Positions 1-6,166 of a stretch of DNA of 10,428 nt are shown here, piece after piece. The stretch spans positions 1-10,428 of the forward strand of contig DGOT01000020.1 in the NCBI GenBank assembly GCA_002389465.1, written 5' to 3'. Position 1 is the first letter of the stretch. Every line of letters begins with the position of its first letter. Below the pieces are notes generated by a model. That model was not told where the DNA came from. It saw nothing but the letters and a program-made list of their open reading frames with translations, and did not search any database. Source of the DNA: Bacteroidales bacterium UBA4459. GTDB taxonomy: Bacteria > Bacteroidota > Bacteroidia > Bacteroidales > F082. The position numbers and the translations under genes were made by a program.

Positions 1-264
1 TTCATAAAAGAATTGTATCCTGTTGTCACCCATACAACCTTCATTTTTTGGAAATTGCGATTTAAGGTATCCAGAAGGTGGAATATGGTAAAGTCTTGCA
101 TCACCTTCAAACTGTTTCTCCTGTCCATCCTGCTGGTCAAAAAATACAATGACCTTACCTCGAAAACCTTCCGGCATCAGGTATATTTCTCGTTCACAGT
201 CAACTGACTCCTTGCAACCAGCAAAAAATATCATACCAATTACAAAACCGATTATAAGTTTCAT
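1..264 (-). CDS. Lipoprotein, C-terminus cut by window edge (possibly DUF6843-like)
   Basis: The reading frame runs from an ATG at 264 to the left edge with no stop, giving 88 residues of a longer protein. The N-terminus MKLIIGFVIGMIFFAGC is a lipoprotein signal peptide with lipobox F-A-G-C and Cys17 as the predicted lipidated residue, so the mature protein should be membrane-anchored in the envelope. The mature part begins with a short acidic linker. A beta-rich segment follows, with IYLMPEGFRGKVIVFFDQ at about residues 36-53 and a YHIPPSGYLK segment near 71-80. The 'MPEGFRGKV...IPPSGYLK' layout resembles what I recall of DUF6843-type small lipoproteins; this is memory of a family pattern, not a search. 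Function is unknown. A terminator-like hairpin and a 16-bp palindrome lie just upstream, so it is probably transcribed apart from its neighbour. No -7 box was recognised. Confidence 0.8.
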   Translation of the reverse strand, partial: MKLIIGFVIGMIFFAGCKESVDCEREIYLMPEGFRGKVIVFFDQQDGQEKQFEGDARLYHIPPSGYLKSQFPKNEGCMGDNRIQFFYE

Positions 265-273
265 ATGATTTTG

Positions 274-289
274 TATTTCTTAAGAAATA
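274..289. repeat. 16-bp perfect palindrome upstream of the lipoprotein gene
   Basis: TATTTCTTAAGAAATA is its own reverse complement. It lies 10 bases upstream of the ATG at 264, between that gene and the terminator at 297-328. Its position would suit an operator or an RNA stem in the 5' leader, but AT-rich palindromes also arise by chance. Confidence 0.4.
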
Positions 290-296
290 AAAGAAT

Positions 297-328
297 AAAA
301 AGCAACTCCCTAAAAGGAAGTGCTTTTT
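297..328 (-). terminator. Rho-independent terminator-like hairpin
   Basis: An outer stem AAAAAGCA/TGCTTTTT is followed, after a one-base bulge on each side, by four further pairs closing a six-base loop. Read leftward, the stem runs into TTTTTATTCTTTTATTT, a U-rich tail. It sits 24 bases past the stop of the small cysteine-rich lipoprotein gene (353-592), which it most likely terminates. Confidence 0.6.
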
Positions 329-352
329 ATTACACTTGTATTTTGTAAATGA

Positions 353-592
353 CTAATTATCAACGCATGTACAAGTATTACCATAAACTGCAGCAGCATT
401 TGCGCATGCATTTTCATAGTCATTAATATCGCTACTGTTACCACATAACTCAGGGTATGTATAAGTAAGTACATCAGTACCACCCTGAGTTTGATAAGTG
501 TATGAACAGGTTGTACACTTATTGCAGGATTGGATGGAAAATGCTCCCACAAACAAAAAAGCAATTGTTAATAAAGTTAGAATTTTTTTCAT
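353..592 (-). CDS. Small cysteine-rich lipoprotein (79 aa)
   Basis: The protein begins MKKILTLLTIAFLFVGAF and reaches a relaxed lipobox I-Q-S-C with Cys23 as the likely lipidated residue. The mature part is about 57 residues. It carries six more cysteines (Cys26, 29, 50, 63, 74 and 76), starting with CNKCTTC and ending with CTC just before the C-terminus. This even number would allow three disulfides in the periplasm or at the surface, or metal binding; neither is shown. Two tyrosine/threonine-rich stretches (SYTYQT and TYTYPE) lie between the cysteine clusters. I do not recognise the family. An overlapping frame in the same region (310-564) has no signal peptide of its own and is taken as a shadow. 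The gene has its own downstream terminator and an 86-base upstream spacer with repeated ATTTGA motifs. Confidence 0.8.
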   Translation of the reverse strand: MKKILTLLTIAFLFVGAFSIQSCNKCTTCSYTYQTQGGTDVLTYTYPELCGNSSDINDYENACANAAAVYGNTCTCVDN

Positions 593-621
593 GTGAATTA
601 AATTTAATTGTTGTTTAAATA

Positions 622-670
622 ATTTGAATTAATGTTTATTATTTGATAAAGTATTTGATGCTGTATTTGA
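622..670. repeat. Iterated ATTTGA motif, three copies in 12-bp phase
   Basis: ATTTGA starts at 641, 653 and 665, exactly 12 bases apart, with a fourth copy at 622. On the coding strand of the downstream small lipoprotein these read TCAAAT, and they lie 30-78 bases before its ATG. Direct repeats on a near-helical period can be regulator binding sites, but the tract is AT-rich and may be chance. Confidence 0.35.
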
Positions 671-678
671 AATTTATT

Positions 679-1206
679 TTACTGGGGTGGGTATTTTGAT
701 AAGATTTGTTGGATACTGTAATTAATCGCTTGTTCTCTCTTGTCAGGGCTCAGGTTTTCATCGAGTGTTTTTGTGCCAATGCCCTGCCAAACCAACTTCT
801 GTGTTTTCATGTTCACAAAGCTGATAAATAATGATCCGTTCGTGTATTGATTATAGTCTACCTGGGTTGTAGTAAATCCACCACCCCAACCATAACGATA
901 AGGGCCGTAGCCAGCACCGGTTGTCGTTGCCGTAGCTTCTATTTCCTGTTGTGTTTTGATAAACAAATCAACGGCAATGTCAGGATTATCAGACTCAGTA
1001 AACCCTTTGGTCTTCATTTCGTCCTGAACAGCTTTAATTACTCTGTCGCGGTTCAACTCACTAACAGGTAACTCCAGTGATTCTTTTGTAAGAGCATAGG
1101 TTTTAAATTGTGAAAAGTCAGTCTGTTTGTCGTAATCATATGTTACCTGGACACTCGAGCATGAGGTAATAAGTGCGAGGGATAAAAAAGTGATTAAATT
1201 CTTCAT
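679..1206 (-). CDS. DUF4136-family lipoprotein
   Basis: This is a 175-residue protein with a lipoprotein signal MKNLITFLSLALITSC (lipobox I-T-S-C, Cys16), so it should be envelope-anchored. The mature part starts VQVTYDYDKQTDFSQFKTYA, the usual opening of DUF4136 lipoproteins. These carry a beta-strand, then a 'D-F-S-x-F-K-T-Y' segment, and later a helix with conserved charged residues (here around RDRVIKAVQDEMKTKGF, about 54-70). A glycine/tyrosine-rich stretch (GAGYGPYRYGWGGGF, near 97-111) interrupts the domain, as is common in the family. The C-terminal half has the WQGIGTKTL strand and a final helix ending KYPPQ. The biochemical role of DUF4136 is unknown. The gene stands alone, with 112 bases upstream and 86 downstream. 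I saw no clear -7 box or terminator. Confidence 0.85.
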   Translation of the reverse strand: MKNLITFLSLALITSCSSVQVTYDYDKQTDFSQFKTYALTKESLELPVSELNRDRVIKAVQDEMKTKGFTESDNPDIAVDLFIKTQQEIEATATTTGAGYGPYRYGWGGGFTTTQVDYNQYTNGSLFISFVNMKTQKLVWQGIGTKTLDENLSPDKREQAINYSIQQILSKYPPQ

Positions 1207-1318
1207 GGCTTCATGATTTAATTAGATATTCTTAAAAACATTGTTGCAATCTTCCATAGCAGGATAATCTTAAATTTTTATTCTTACGTGAACATGTAGT
1301 AAATTAGCATTAATTGTA

Positions 1319-1990
1319 TCACATTACCTTGCTCACATAATCCTTATTCTTGGAATTGATCACAGCTTTCTTTGCCGGCAGGTTAAGCACGGTTGTTGAA
1401 GCATGGCTGATACCTGATTTGAATTTGCTATAATTAATTTTACCACTGATAGGATCTTTTCCCATTAAACTCGAAAACTCCTTATACATAAATAATTTGG
1501 TAGCAGATTCCACCTTTACAGTTAGTTTGTCACCCTTCACGAGAACATCAGAAGATGTAGCTTCAATAACCCCATCCTTTTCTGTAATTACAGCTTTATC
1601 AAAGAAATCAAGAAGTTGACCTTTGCTCATAAAATCGTACTGTGTATAAAGGTCGATGGCATTTTGTATATAATCAAGGTTGCCCTGTGCTGTACTTGCC
1701 TGAACTTTTCCACGGATACCCCTTTTCTTTTTTACATCGGTATCGGAAGAGATATTTGTTACAGAAACCTTTCCGTCATCTTCAATGCTGAGCTCGTTTA
1801 ATGCGGTTGCCTTTTGTGCGCCATCCACGGTTACTATTGACTCCATTTTCCAAATGAAGGCCTTCAATTGTCCCGTATTTGCAGCATCGGCCTTGCTGAT
1901 ATCAAGAGATAATTGGTCGGTATCAATCTGTGCGATTGATACGAGTCCTAATCCAATTAGGATTAACAGTGTTAAAGATATTCTTTTCAT
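1319..1990 (-). CDS. Secreted protein of unknown family (223 aa)
   Basis: The N-terminus MKRISLTLLILIGLGLVSIA followed by Gln21 is a standard Sec signal peptide with probable cleavage after S-I-A. There is no lipobox cysteine and no later membrane segment, so a soluble periplasmic or exported protein is expected. The mature protein is mixed alpha/beta. A first helix contains LKAFIWKMESIV, a strand-rich part with a basic patch KKKRGIRGK lies near residues 88-96, a helical part (LDYIQNAIDLYTQYDF) follows, and then hydrophilic strands with 'DGVIEATSSDVLVKGDKLTVKVES'-type alternation. I do not recognise the family. A LolA-like or lipid-binding fold is conceivable but not supported by any motif. 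A TAnnTTTG box 41 bases upstream of the ATG supports the chosen start. The gene is divergent from the BamA-like gene. Confidence 0.8.
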   Translation of the reverse strand: MKRISLTLLILIGLGLVSIAQIDTDQLSLDISKADAANTGQLKAFIWKMESIVTVDGAQKATALNELSIEDDGKVSVTNISSDTDVKKKRGIRGKVQASTAQGNLDYIQNAIDLYTQYDFMSKGQLLDFFDKAVITEKDGVIEATSSDVLVKGDKLTVKVESATKLFMYKEFSSLMGKDPISGKINYSKFKSGISHASTTVLNLPAKKAVINSKNKDYVSKVM

Positions 1991-2031
1991 ATTTTTTATT
2001 TAATTCTATGTATTGAAAGATCAATTTAATA

Positions 2032-2039
2032 CAAATTTA
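2032..2039 (-). promoter_or_regulatory. -7 promoter element for the secreted unknown protein
   Basis: Read leftward this is TAAATTTG, matching the Bacteroidota -7 consensus TAnnTTTG. It is separated from the ATG at 1990 by 41 bases, a normal leader distance. No convincing TTTG/TTG -33 element was found 17-23 bases further upstream, so the call rests on the -7 box alone. Confidence 0.5.
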
Positions 2040-2145
2040 TATTGAAAATTCGTAATTTTACTCGCATTATTCAGAAAATACCTATCATTGAGTATATGAA
2101 TCTTAATAACAAAAAATACAGTAGATGGAACTCATGTTAATACAT

Positions 2146-2161
2146 TACTCATTGTTGAGTA
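2146..2161. repeat. Inverted repeat TACTCA-TTGT-TGAGTA in the divergent spacer
   Basis: Two perfect 6-base arms flank a 4-base centre. The sequence TTGAGTAT, which includes the right arm, occurs twice in this spacer (2088-2095 and 2155-2162). The inverted repeat lies 48 bases upstream of the predicted -7 box of the BamA-like gene and about 107 bases upstream of the -7 box of the opposite gene. It could be an operator serving one or both, but no regulator is identified. Confidence 0.35.
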
Positions 2162-2209
2162 TTTATTGAATTTAAAATCTTTTTAATAATTATTGAAGCT
2201 TCCAAAAAT

Positions 2210-2217
2210 TATATTTG
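2210..2217 (+). promoter_or_regulatory. -7 promoter element for the BamA-like gene
   Basis: TATATTTG matches TAnnTTTG and ends 35 bases before the GTG at 2253. A TTG at 2193-2195 is only 14 bases upstream, shorter than the usual -33 spacing, so the -33 element is uncertain. Confidence 0.5.
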
Positions 2218-2252
2218 TTGTAGTTTAAGTAAATAATTAAAACCATTAAGAC

Positions 2253-3731
2253 GTGAAAAAAGCAATTATCCTGATCTTTGTTATTGTCTGTTTTGCCGGG
2301 CAGATCATATCGCAGAACGATGATGGAACAGTGAATCTGCCAGACAGCATCCAGTACGACAGGATCATTATTAAAGGGGTTTCCATCTCCGGCAATAAAC
2401 TGACAAAGGATTATGTAATTATCAGAGAGTTGGATTTTAAAATAGGGGATACGCTTAGCACCAGTTCAGATAAAAGAGAATTTGTTTCCAAACTAAAAAG
2501 AAGAGCCCTTAAAGATTCGAGTGAACTTGCACTTCGTATGCATTACAGCAGGGAGAATATTATTAACACAAAACTTTTCCTAAAAGTTAGTTTAGGAATC
2601 AAACAAATTGACAGTAATAGCTACAATCTCCTGATCACCGTTTCAGAACGCCACTATTGGTGGCTATTCCCGGTCGTGAAACTTAATGCTCCCAACATCA
2701 ACGAATGGTTGAGAGACATTGACCTTTCCGACATTAGTATGGGTTTATTTTTCAGCCACAACAATTTGTTCGGAACCGGCGACCAGACATCGCTGGCTGC
2801 TTATGCCGGCAAATCGTATGCTGCAGCATTCGGATACCGTATACCCTGGATCGGAAAAGGAAAGAAGACCGGTTTAACATTTGGCGCCGCTTATCAGAAT
2901 CTTTATACGGTGGAGTATGCCTCGCTGGAGAACAAACGGCAAATGTTGTATGACAATAACTCTTTCCAGTTTGCAAAGTTCACGGCACAATTCACTTATC
3001 GCCCCGGGTTGTATAATTATGCGACCCTTAAATTCACAGGTGAGTGGGTAAAAATTTCAGACTCACTTTACACGCTCAATCCGGACTTTCTCGCCAAGGA
3101 AGAAAAAACAAATACGTCTTTTTCGCTTTATGCAGATTATTCTTACGATTCAAGGAACAGCCAATCGTACCCGCTTTTCGGTAACTATCTGAAAGTTTTT
3201 ATCAATAAAGTTGGTATGGGTCTGTACAAAAGAGATGTTGACTACTTCTTTTACGGAATTGATTTTCATTTTTATCAGAAATTAGGAAAAAGATTATACG
3301 TTGCCGAAATGGTAAAACTGGAAAATTCATCCGGTGACGATCAACCATATTATTACCAGGTGAACATGACAGGAAAAAAAGACTTCATTCGGGGTTATGA
3401 TCTTTATACGTTGAAAGGCGACCAGATGTACTATTCCCGTAATAACCTGAAATATGTACTTGTCAAACCAAATATACGTAAGGTTAAGAAAGAGGTAAAA
3501 GGTAGTAAATTCAAAGCATTACAATATGCTTTTTACTTAAATTTATTTGCTGATGCCGGTTATGTTACAAATAAGTCTACAGAGAACAATCCTTACAACA
3601 ATAAGATGTTATTCAGTTGGGGACTTGGAATCGACTTCGTGACCTATTATGATATGGTATTGCGTTTTGAATATGCCTTTAATTCCATTGGAACAAATGG
3701 ATTCTTTATTGCATTTGGTATGCCCATTTAA
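2253..3731 (+). CDS. Omp85/BamA-TamA family outer membrane protein with one POTRA-like domain
   Basis: This is a 492-residue protein starting at a GTG, with a signal peptide MKKAIILIFVIVCFAGQIIS cleaved before Gln21. Residues about 35-130 form one POTRA-like domain (GVSISGN, then REL near 58-60, GD at 65-66, and an ENIINTKLF helix/strand junction). The rest is an outer-membrane barrel of the bacterial surface antigen type, with alternating aromatic strands such as YADYSYDSRNSQSYPLFG. The Omp85 signature Arg-Gly-Tyr is at 380-382 (IRGYDLYTLKGDQ), the loop that folds into the barrel lumen. Omp85 proteins insert or move polypeptides at the outer membrane. With one POTRA this is not the main BamA, and a TamA-like, lipid-transfer or patatin-less accessory role is possible. 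The last residue is Ile, not the Phe/Trp typical of many barrels. It appears to be a single-gene unit. Confidence 0.85.
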   Translation: MKKAIILIFVIVCFAGQIISQNDDGTVNLPDSIQYDRIIIKGVSISGNKLTKDYVIIRELDFKIGDTLSTSSDKREFVSKLKRRALKDSSELALRMHYSRENIINTKLFLKVSLGIKQIDSNSYNLLITVSERHYWWLFPVVKLNAPNINEWLRDIDLSDISMGLFFSHNNLFGTGDQTSLAAYAGKSYAAAFGYRIPWIGKGKKTGLTFGAAYQNLYTVEYASLENKRQMLYDNNSFQFAKFTAQFTYRPGLYNYATLKFTGEWVKISDSLYTLNPDFLAKEEKTNTSFSLYADYSYDSRNSQSYPLFGNYLKVFINKVGMGLYKRDVDYFFYGIDFHFYQKLGKRLYVAEMVKLENSSGDDQPYYYQVNMTGKKDFIRGYDLYTLKGDQMYYSRNNLKYVLVKPNIRKVKKEVKGSKFKALQYAFYLNLFADAGYVTNKSTENNPYNNKMLFSWGLGIDFVTYYDMVLRFEYAFNSIGTNGFFIAFGMPI

Positions 3732-3923
3732 CATATAGAATATTGTACAAACATATCATTTGATTTCGTCTTTTTATATCTTGATATTGTTTAATATTTA
3801 TTTTGTTTGATTAATTATAACTGCAATTCAGGTTATTCAAACCCTGTTTCCATGTTTGTAATTACTGATCTTTTTGCATTTAGCCATATTTTATCAATGC
3901 GTAAAATCAGAATAAAATTTTTA

Positions 3924-3931
3924 TAGCTTTG
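3924..3931 (+). promoter_or_regulatory. -7 promoter element for the small beta-barrel gene
   Basis: TAGCTTTG matches TAnnTTTG and ends 41 bases before the ATG at 3973. No clear TTG was found at the -33 position. The rest of the 241-base spacer 3732-3972 holds no gene and no convincing terminator for the upstream gene. Confidence 0.5.
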
Positions 3932-3972
3932 CTGTTGATAAAAACCATTTGAATTAAACAAATTTTATTGCT

Positions 3973-4494
3973 ATGAAAAAATTATCAATTCTTTTAATTG
4001 GTCTGATGTTTGCGTTGAACATTCAGGCACAACATGTGTTTAATAAAGGTAGTTTATTATTTAATGGAGGCATAGGCATTCCTTACAACTTTGGGTTCAT
4101 TCCAAGTATTAACTTTAGTGGTGAATATGGTGTTATACCAACAGGTGATGTTGGTCTTGTGTCATTTGGAGGTTTGTTTGAAATGCAGTTTGCTAATTAC
4201 AATGCCTGGCATGGATATTCCAGCACCTTTAAACCAATTATTTTTCTAGGTCCGCGTGCAGCATGGCACCTTCATGTTTTCAACAGCGACAAATGGGATG
4301 TTTACGGGGGAGCCGGTTTCGGCATAAAATTCAGGCTACAACCTTATGATGGCTATTACGGCTCTACCGTTTCGGGTTATGGTGAAGGATTCGTCGGGGG
4401 AAGAATGATGTTCAGCGAAAAACTTGGCTTATATGCTGAAGCAGGAGGAGGAGCTGGTGCGTTCATCAGGTTTGGAGTAACCTTCGGATTTTAA
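3973..4494 (+). CDS. Small outer-membrane beta-barrel protein, unknown role
   Basis: This 173-residue protein has a clear signal peptide (MKKLSILLIGLMFALNIQA, cleavage before Gln20). The mature chain is rich in glycine and aromatic residues in alternating strand patterns (LLFNGGIGIPYNFGF, SFGGLFEMQFANY, WDVYGGAGFGIKFRL, LGLYAEAGGGAGAFIRFG). It ends in the barrel-like signature FGVTFGF with a terminal Phe. The number and length of strands fit an eight-stranded barrel of the OmpW/OmpX size class. No catalytic or binding motif is visible, so only the location (outer membrane) and fold class are inferred. The start is supported by the signal peptide and by a -7 box 41 bases upstream. A strong terminator hairpin lies 26 bases after the stop. 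Confidence 0.8.
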   Translation: MKKLSILLIGLMFALNIQAQHVFNKGSLLFNGGIGIPYNFGFIPSINFSGEYGVIPTGDVGLVSFGGLFEMQFANYNAWHGYSSTFKPIIFLGPRAAWHLHVFNSDKWDVYGGAGFGIKFRLQPYDGYYGSTVSGYGEGFVGGRMMFSEKLGLYAEAGGGAGAFIRFGVTFGF

Positions 4495-4520
4495 TTGTTT
4501 AATATTTTGCAGACTCTAAT

Positions 4521-4548
4521 AAAAAAGCGGCTTGCGCCGCTTTTTTTT
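4521..4548. terminator. Bidirectional rho-independent terminator
   Basis: A GC-rich stem AAGCGGC/GCCGCTT with a TTGC loop is flanked by an A-run on the left and a T-run on the right, so it works in both directions. It ends the rightward beta-barrel gene and the leftward ruvX-def-TPR operon. The T-run overlaps the TAA stop (4547-4549) of the TPR lipoprotein gene, a compact convergent arrangement. Confidence 0.9.
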
Positions 4549-5077
4549 ATTCTGTGCTCTGTTCAAACTCCCTGATCAGTTCTTCAGGTGTCTTTCCCAG
4601 ATTCTTCAACGAGATTTCCGCATCATCGGCAAAATCACTGTCCGGATATCTGGCAAGAAATTCTTCGTAATACTTTTTAGCCTTTTCCAGATCATGCAAT
4701 TGATCTTCGTAAACAAATGCTTTTAAAAACATGACAGAAGGCACTTTCTCATAGTCAGGATAATCGGTCATTATTTTATTGAATAAGGCTATTGTTCGTA
4801 CCGGTCGCTGTATATTCATCGAAATATCAGCAGCACGGAACAAATAAACCGGAGCCAGCGAATCCTGCGGATTTTCTTTAGCGAACTTTTTATACAAATC
4901 AATCAGTTTTGCAGCGTCAGCACGCTTTATCTGGGCCCCATTGTTGTCAAATAAATTGTTTTCCATAGACACGATGGAATCCTGTACTGTCATTTCCGAT
5001 TGACCTCTTTCATTTGGCCCTGAGCAGGATGCGCCTAAAACAAGCAGGCCAATTAATAACAAATAACACCTCTTCAT
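4547..5077 (-). CDS. Tetratricopeptide-repeat lipoprotein
   Basis: This 176-residue protein has a lipoprotein signal MKRCYLLLIGLLVLGASC (lipobox G-A-S-C, Cys18). After a flexible acidic/serine linker, residues about 60-160 form helical TPR-type pairs: a YKKFAKENPQDSLAP segment, FNKIMTDYPDYEKVPSVMF, and the best TPR match LEKAKKYYEEFLARYPDSDF with ADDAEISLKNLG. TPR domains bind other proteins, and this one would face the periplasm if the lipid anchor holds. It is the last gene of the ruvX-def operon, 17 bases after the def stop. A TPR protein next to def and ruvX is, from memory, a recurring neighbourhood in Bacteroides-like genomes, often close to thrS. The reason for the association is not known to me. 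The resemblance to the last repeats of BamD/YbgF-like proteins is general and does not set a function. Confidence 0.85.
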   Translation of the reverse strand: MKRCYLLLIGLLVLGASCSGPNERGQSEMTVQDSIVSMENNLFDNNGAQIKRADAAKLIDLYKKFAKENPQDSLAPVYLFRAADISMNIQRPVRTIALFNKIMTDYPDYEKVPSVMFLKAFVYEDQLHDLEKAKKYYEEFLARYPDSDFADDAEISLKNLGKTPEELIREFEQSTE

Positions 5078-5094
5078 AAGTCTTCTTTTTTAAA

Positions 5095-5667
5095 TTATTT
5101 TTTTCCTTTTTTTCTGGGCAGGATTATTTTGTAGCCCGGATCAATTTTACCGTTTGAAATATCACTCAATTTTCTTTTTAACAATATTTTCCTGATGTTG
5201 GGTAATCTCTCAATGAAAAGAATCCCGTCCGTATGGTCATATTCATGCTGGATGATGCGTGCTGTTACTCCGCTAAACATTTCATCCTCATGGAATGTAA
5301 AATCTTCATCATAGTAATTCAGATAAACGGTTTCCGGCCGCTTCACGTATTCTCTTATTTCAGGCACACTGAGGCAGCCTTCTTCCATATCCACTACCTC
5401 ACCTTCCGTATCAATTATTTCAGCATTAATAAAGGCCTTTCTAAAATCTTTTGCTTCAGGATATTCTTCTCCATATGGTGTTGCGTCAACAATAAACAAC
5501 CTGATAGCTCTGTTGATCTGTTGGGCTGCCAATCCCACACCATTCGAATAATGCATTGTCTCGTACATATCTTCGATCAACTTATCCAGATCAAGATAGT
5601 TTTTGTCAATTTGCTCGCCTTTCTTTTTCAATATCGGGTGTCCGTATACAGCTATTGGTAATATCAT
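5095..5667 (-). CDS. def: Peptide deformylase
   Basis: This cytoplasmic metalloenzyme removes the formyl group from the N-terminal methionine of new proteins. The 190-residue product has the three deformylase motifs in order: GVGLAAQQ at 43-50 (the active-site Gln is Gln50), EGCLSVP at 96-102 (metal ligand Cys98), and QHEYDH at 140-145 (metal ligands His141 and His145, catalytic Glu142). The length fits a bacterial type I/III enzyme with a short basic tail (PRKKGKK). Motif 1 has Gln at the position that is usually Pro (GLAAPQ), a tolerated but less common change. Its ATG overlaps the TGA of ruvX by ATGA, implying coupled translation, and the TPR lipoprotein follows after 17 bases. All key residues are present, so the protein should be active. 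Confidence 0.97.
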   Translation of the reverse strand: MILPIAVYGHPILKKKGEQIDKNYLDLDKLIEDMYETMHYSNGVGLAAQQINRAIRLFIVDATPYGEEYPEAKDFRKAFINAEIIDTEGEVVDMEEGCLSVPEIREYVKRPETVYLNYYDEDFTFHEDEMFSGVTARIIQHEYDHTDGILFIERLPNIRKILLKRKLSDISNGKIDPGYKIILPRKKGKK

Positions 5668-6092
5668 ACAGTAAATCGTTTATTTTTAGCGCTCAGATAC
5701 GATTGCAACAACAAAGTGGCACTGATCTTATCCACCAACGCTTTATCTTGTCTTTTTTTCTTTTTTAGTCCTCCTTCAATCATAGCTTCGCCTGCTATTT
5801 TTGATGTAAACCGCTCATCGAAGCGGTCTATTCGTATATCAGGGAATTTCTTTTGAAGCTTTTTCACAAAAGGATCGATAAACCTGCTGGCATCAGATGG
5901 TCTGTTCCTCATATCCTTTGGCTCACCCACAACAATCGTCTCCACTTCATTTTCCCGCAAATAGTCTTCCAGATACTGCCATATGTCAATGGCCCGCACC
6001 GTTGTAATCCCATGAGCGATCATTTTCAGTGTGTCTGTAGCTGCAATGCCAACACGCTTTTGTCCGTAATCTATTGCTACAATTCTTCCCAT
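5664..6092 (-). CDS. ruvX: Putative Holliday junction resolvase / pre-16S rRNA nuclease RuvX (YqgF)
   Basis: YqgF/RuvX proteins have an RNase H-like fold and act in 16S rRNA 5'-end maturation and possibly in Holliday-junction cleavage. The N-terminal strand GRIVAIDYGQKRVGIAATD carries the first acidic residue (Asp in AIDYG). VVGEPKDM supplies the central acidic residue, DERFTSKIA is the family's conserved segment, and the C-terminal DKISATLLLQSYL gives the last acidic residue. I start at the ATG at 6092 (MGRIVAIDYG, 142 aa). An in-frame ATG at 6104 would add MFIF, but a -7 box at 6106-6113 puts the transcription start near 6100-6102, downstream of that codon. It is first in the operon with def and the TPR lipoprotein. 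A cytoplasmic location is expected. Confidence 0.93.
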   Translation of the reverse strand: MGRIVAIDYGQKRVGIAATDTLKMIAHGITTVRAIDIWQYLEDYLRENEVETIVVGEPKDMRNRPSDASRFIDPFVKKLQKKFPDIRIDRFDERFTSKIAGEAMIEGGLKKKKRQDKALVDKISATLLLQSYLSAKNKRFTV

Positions 6093-6105
6093 AAATATGA
6101 ACATG

Positions 6106-6113
6106 CAAAAATA
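6106..6113 (-). promoter_or_regulatory. -7 promoter element for the ruvX-def-TPR operon
   Basis: Read leftward this is TATTTTTG, matching TAnnTTTG. It ends 13 bases before the ATG at 6092, which gives a very short leader and argues against the ATG at 6104 as the start. No -33 TTG was seen at normal spacing. Confidence 0.5.
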
Positions 6114-6136
6114 GTGTTTTTTAGTATGTTGTTTTT

Positions 6137-6150
6137 TGATAATTTTATCA
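6137..6150. repeat. Inverted repeat TGATAA-TT-TTATCA before dapD
   Basis: Perfect 6-base arms surround a 2-base centre, 16 bases upstream of the dapD ATG in the 74-base divergent spacer. A degenerate -7-like string TAATTTTA (6140-6147) lies inside it, so a bound protein would cover the likely dapD promoter. AT-rich chance occurrence is possible. Confidence 0.35.
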
Positions 6151-6166
6151 TTTTAAGAAAATCGCC

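Noticed and set aside
13..207. 64-codon + strand frame at the left edge
   Set aside because: It is antisense to the partial lipoprotein gene, whose lipobox signal peptide and coherent frame to the edge are more convincing.
310..564. 84-codon frame overlapping the small cysteine-rich lipoprotein on the same strand
   Set aside because: It has no signal peptide or start context, overlaps a frame with a proper lipoprotein signal, and runs through the terminator region.
3831..3849. Imperfect hairpin CAGGTT-attc-AAACCCTG after the BamA-like gene
   Set aside because: It has about six pairs with a bulge, no T-run after it, and is 100 bases past the stop, so it is not supported as a terminator.
5233..5661. 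142-codon open frame on the + strand, opposite def
   Set aside because: It is fully antisense to a deformylase with all catalytic motifs, has no recognisable domain, and is an effect of the codon usage of def.
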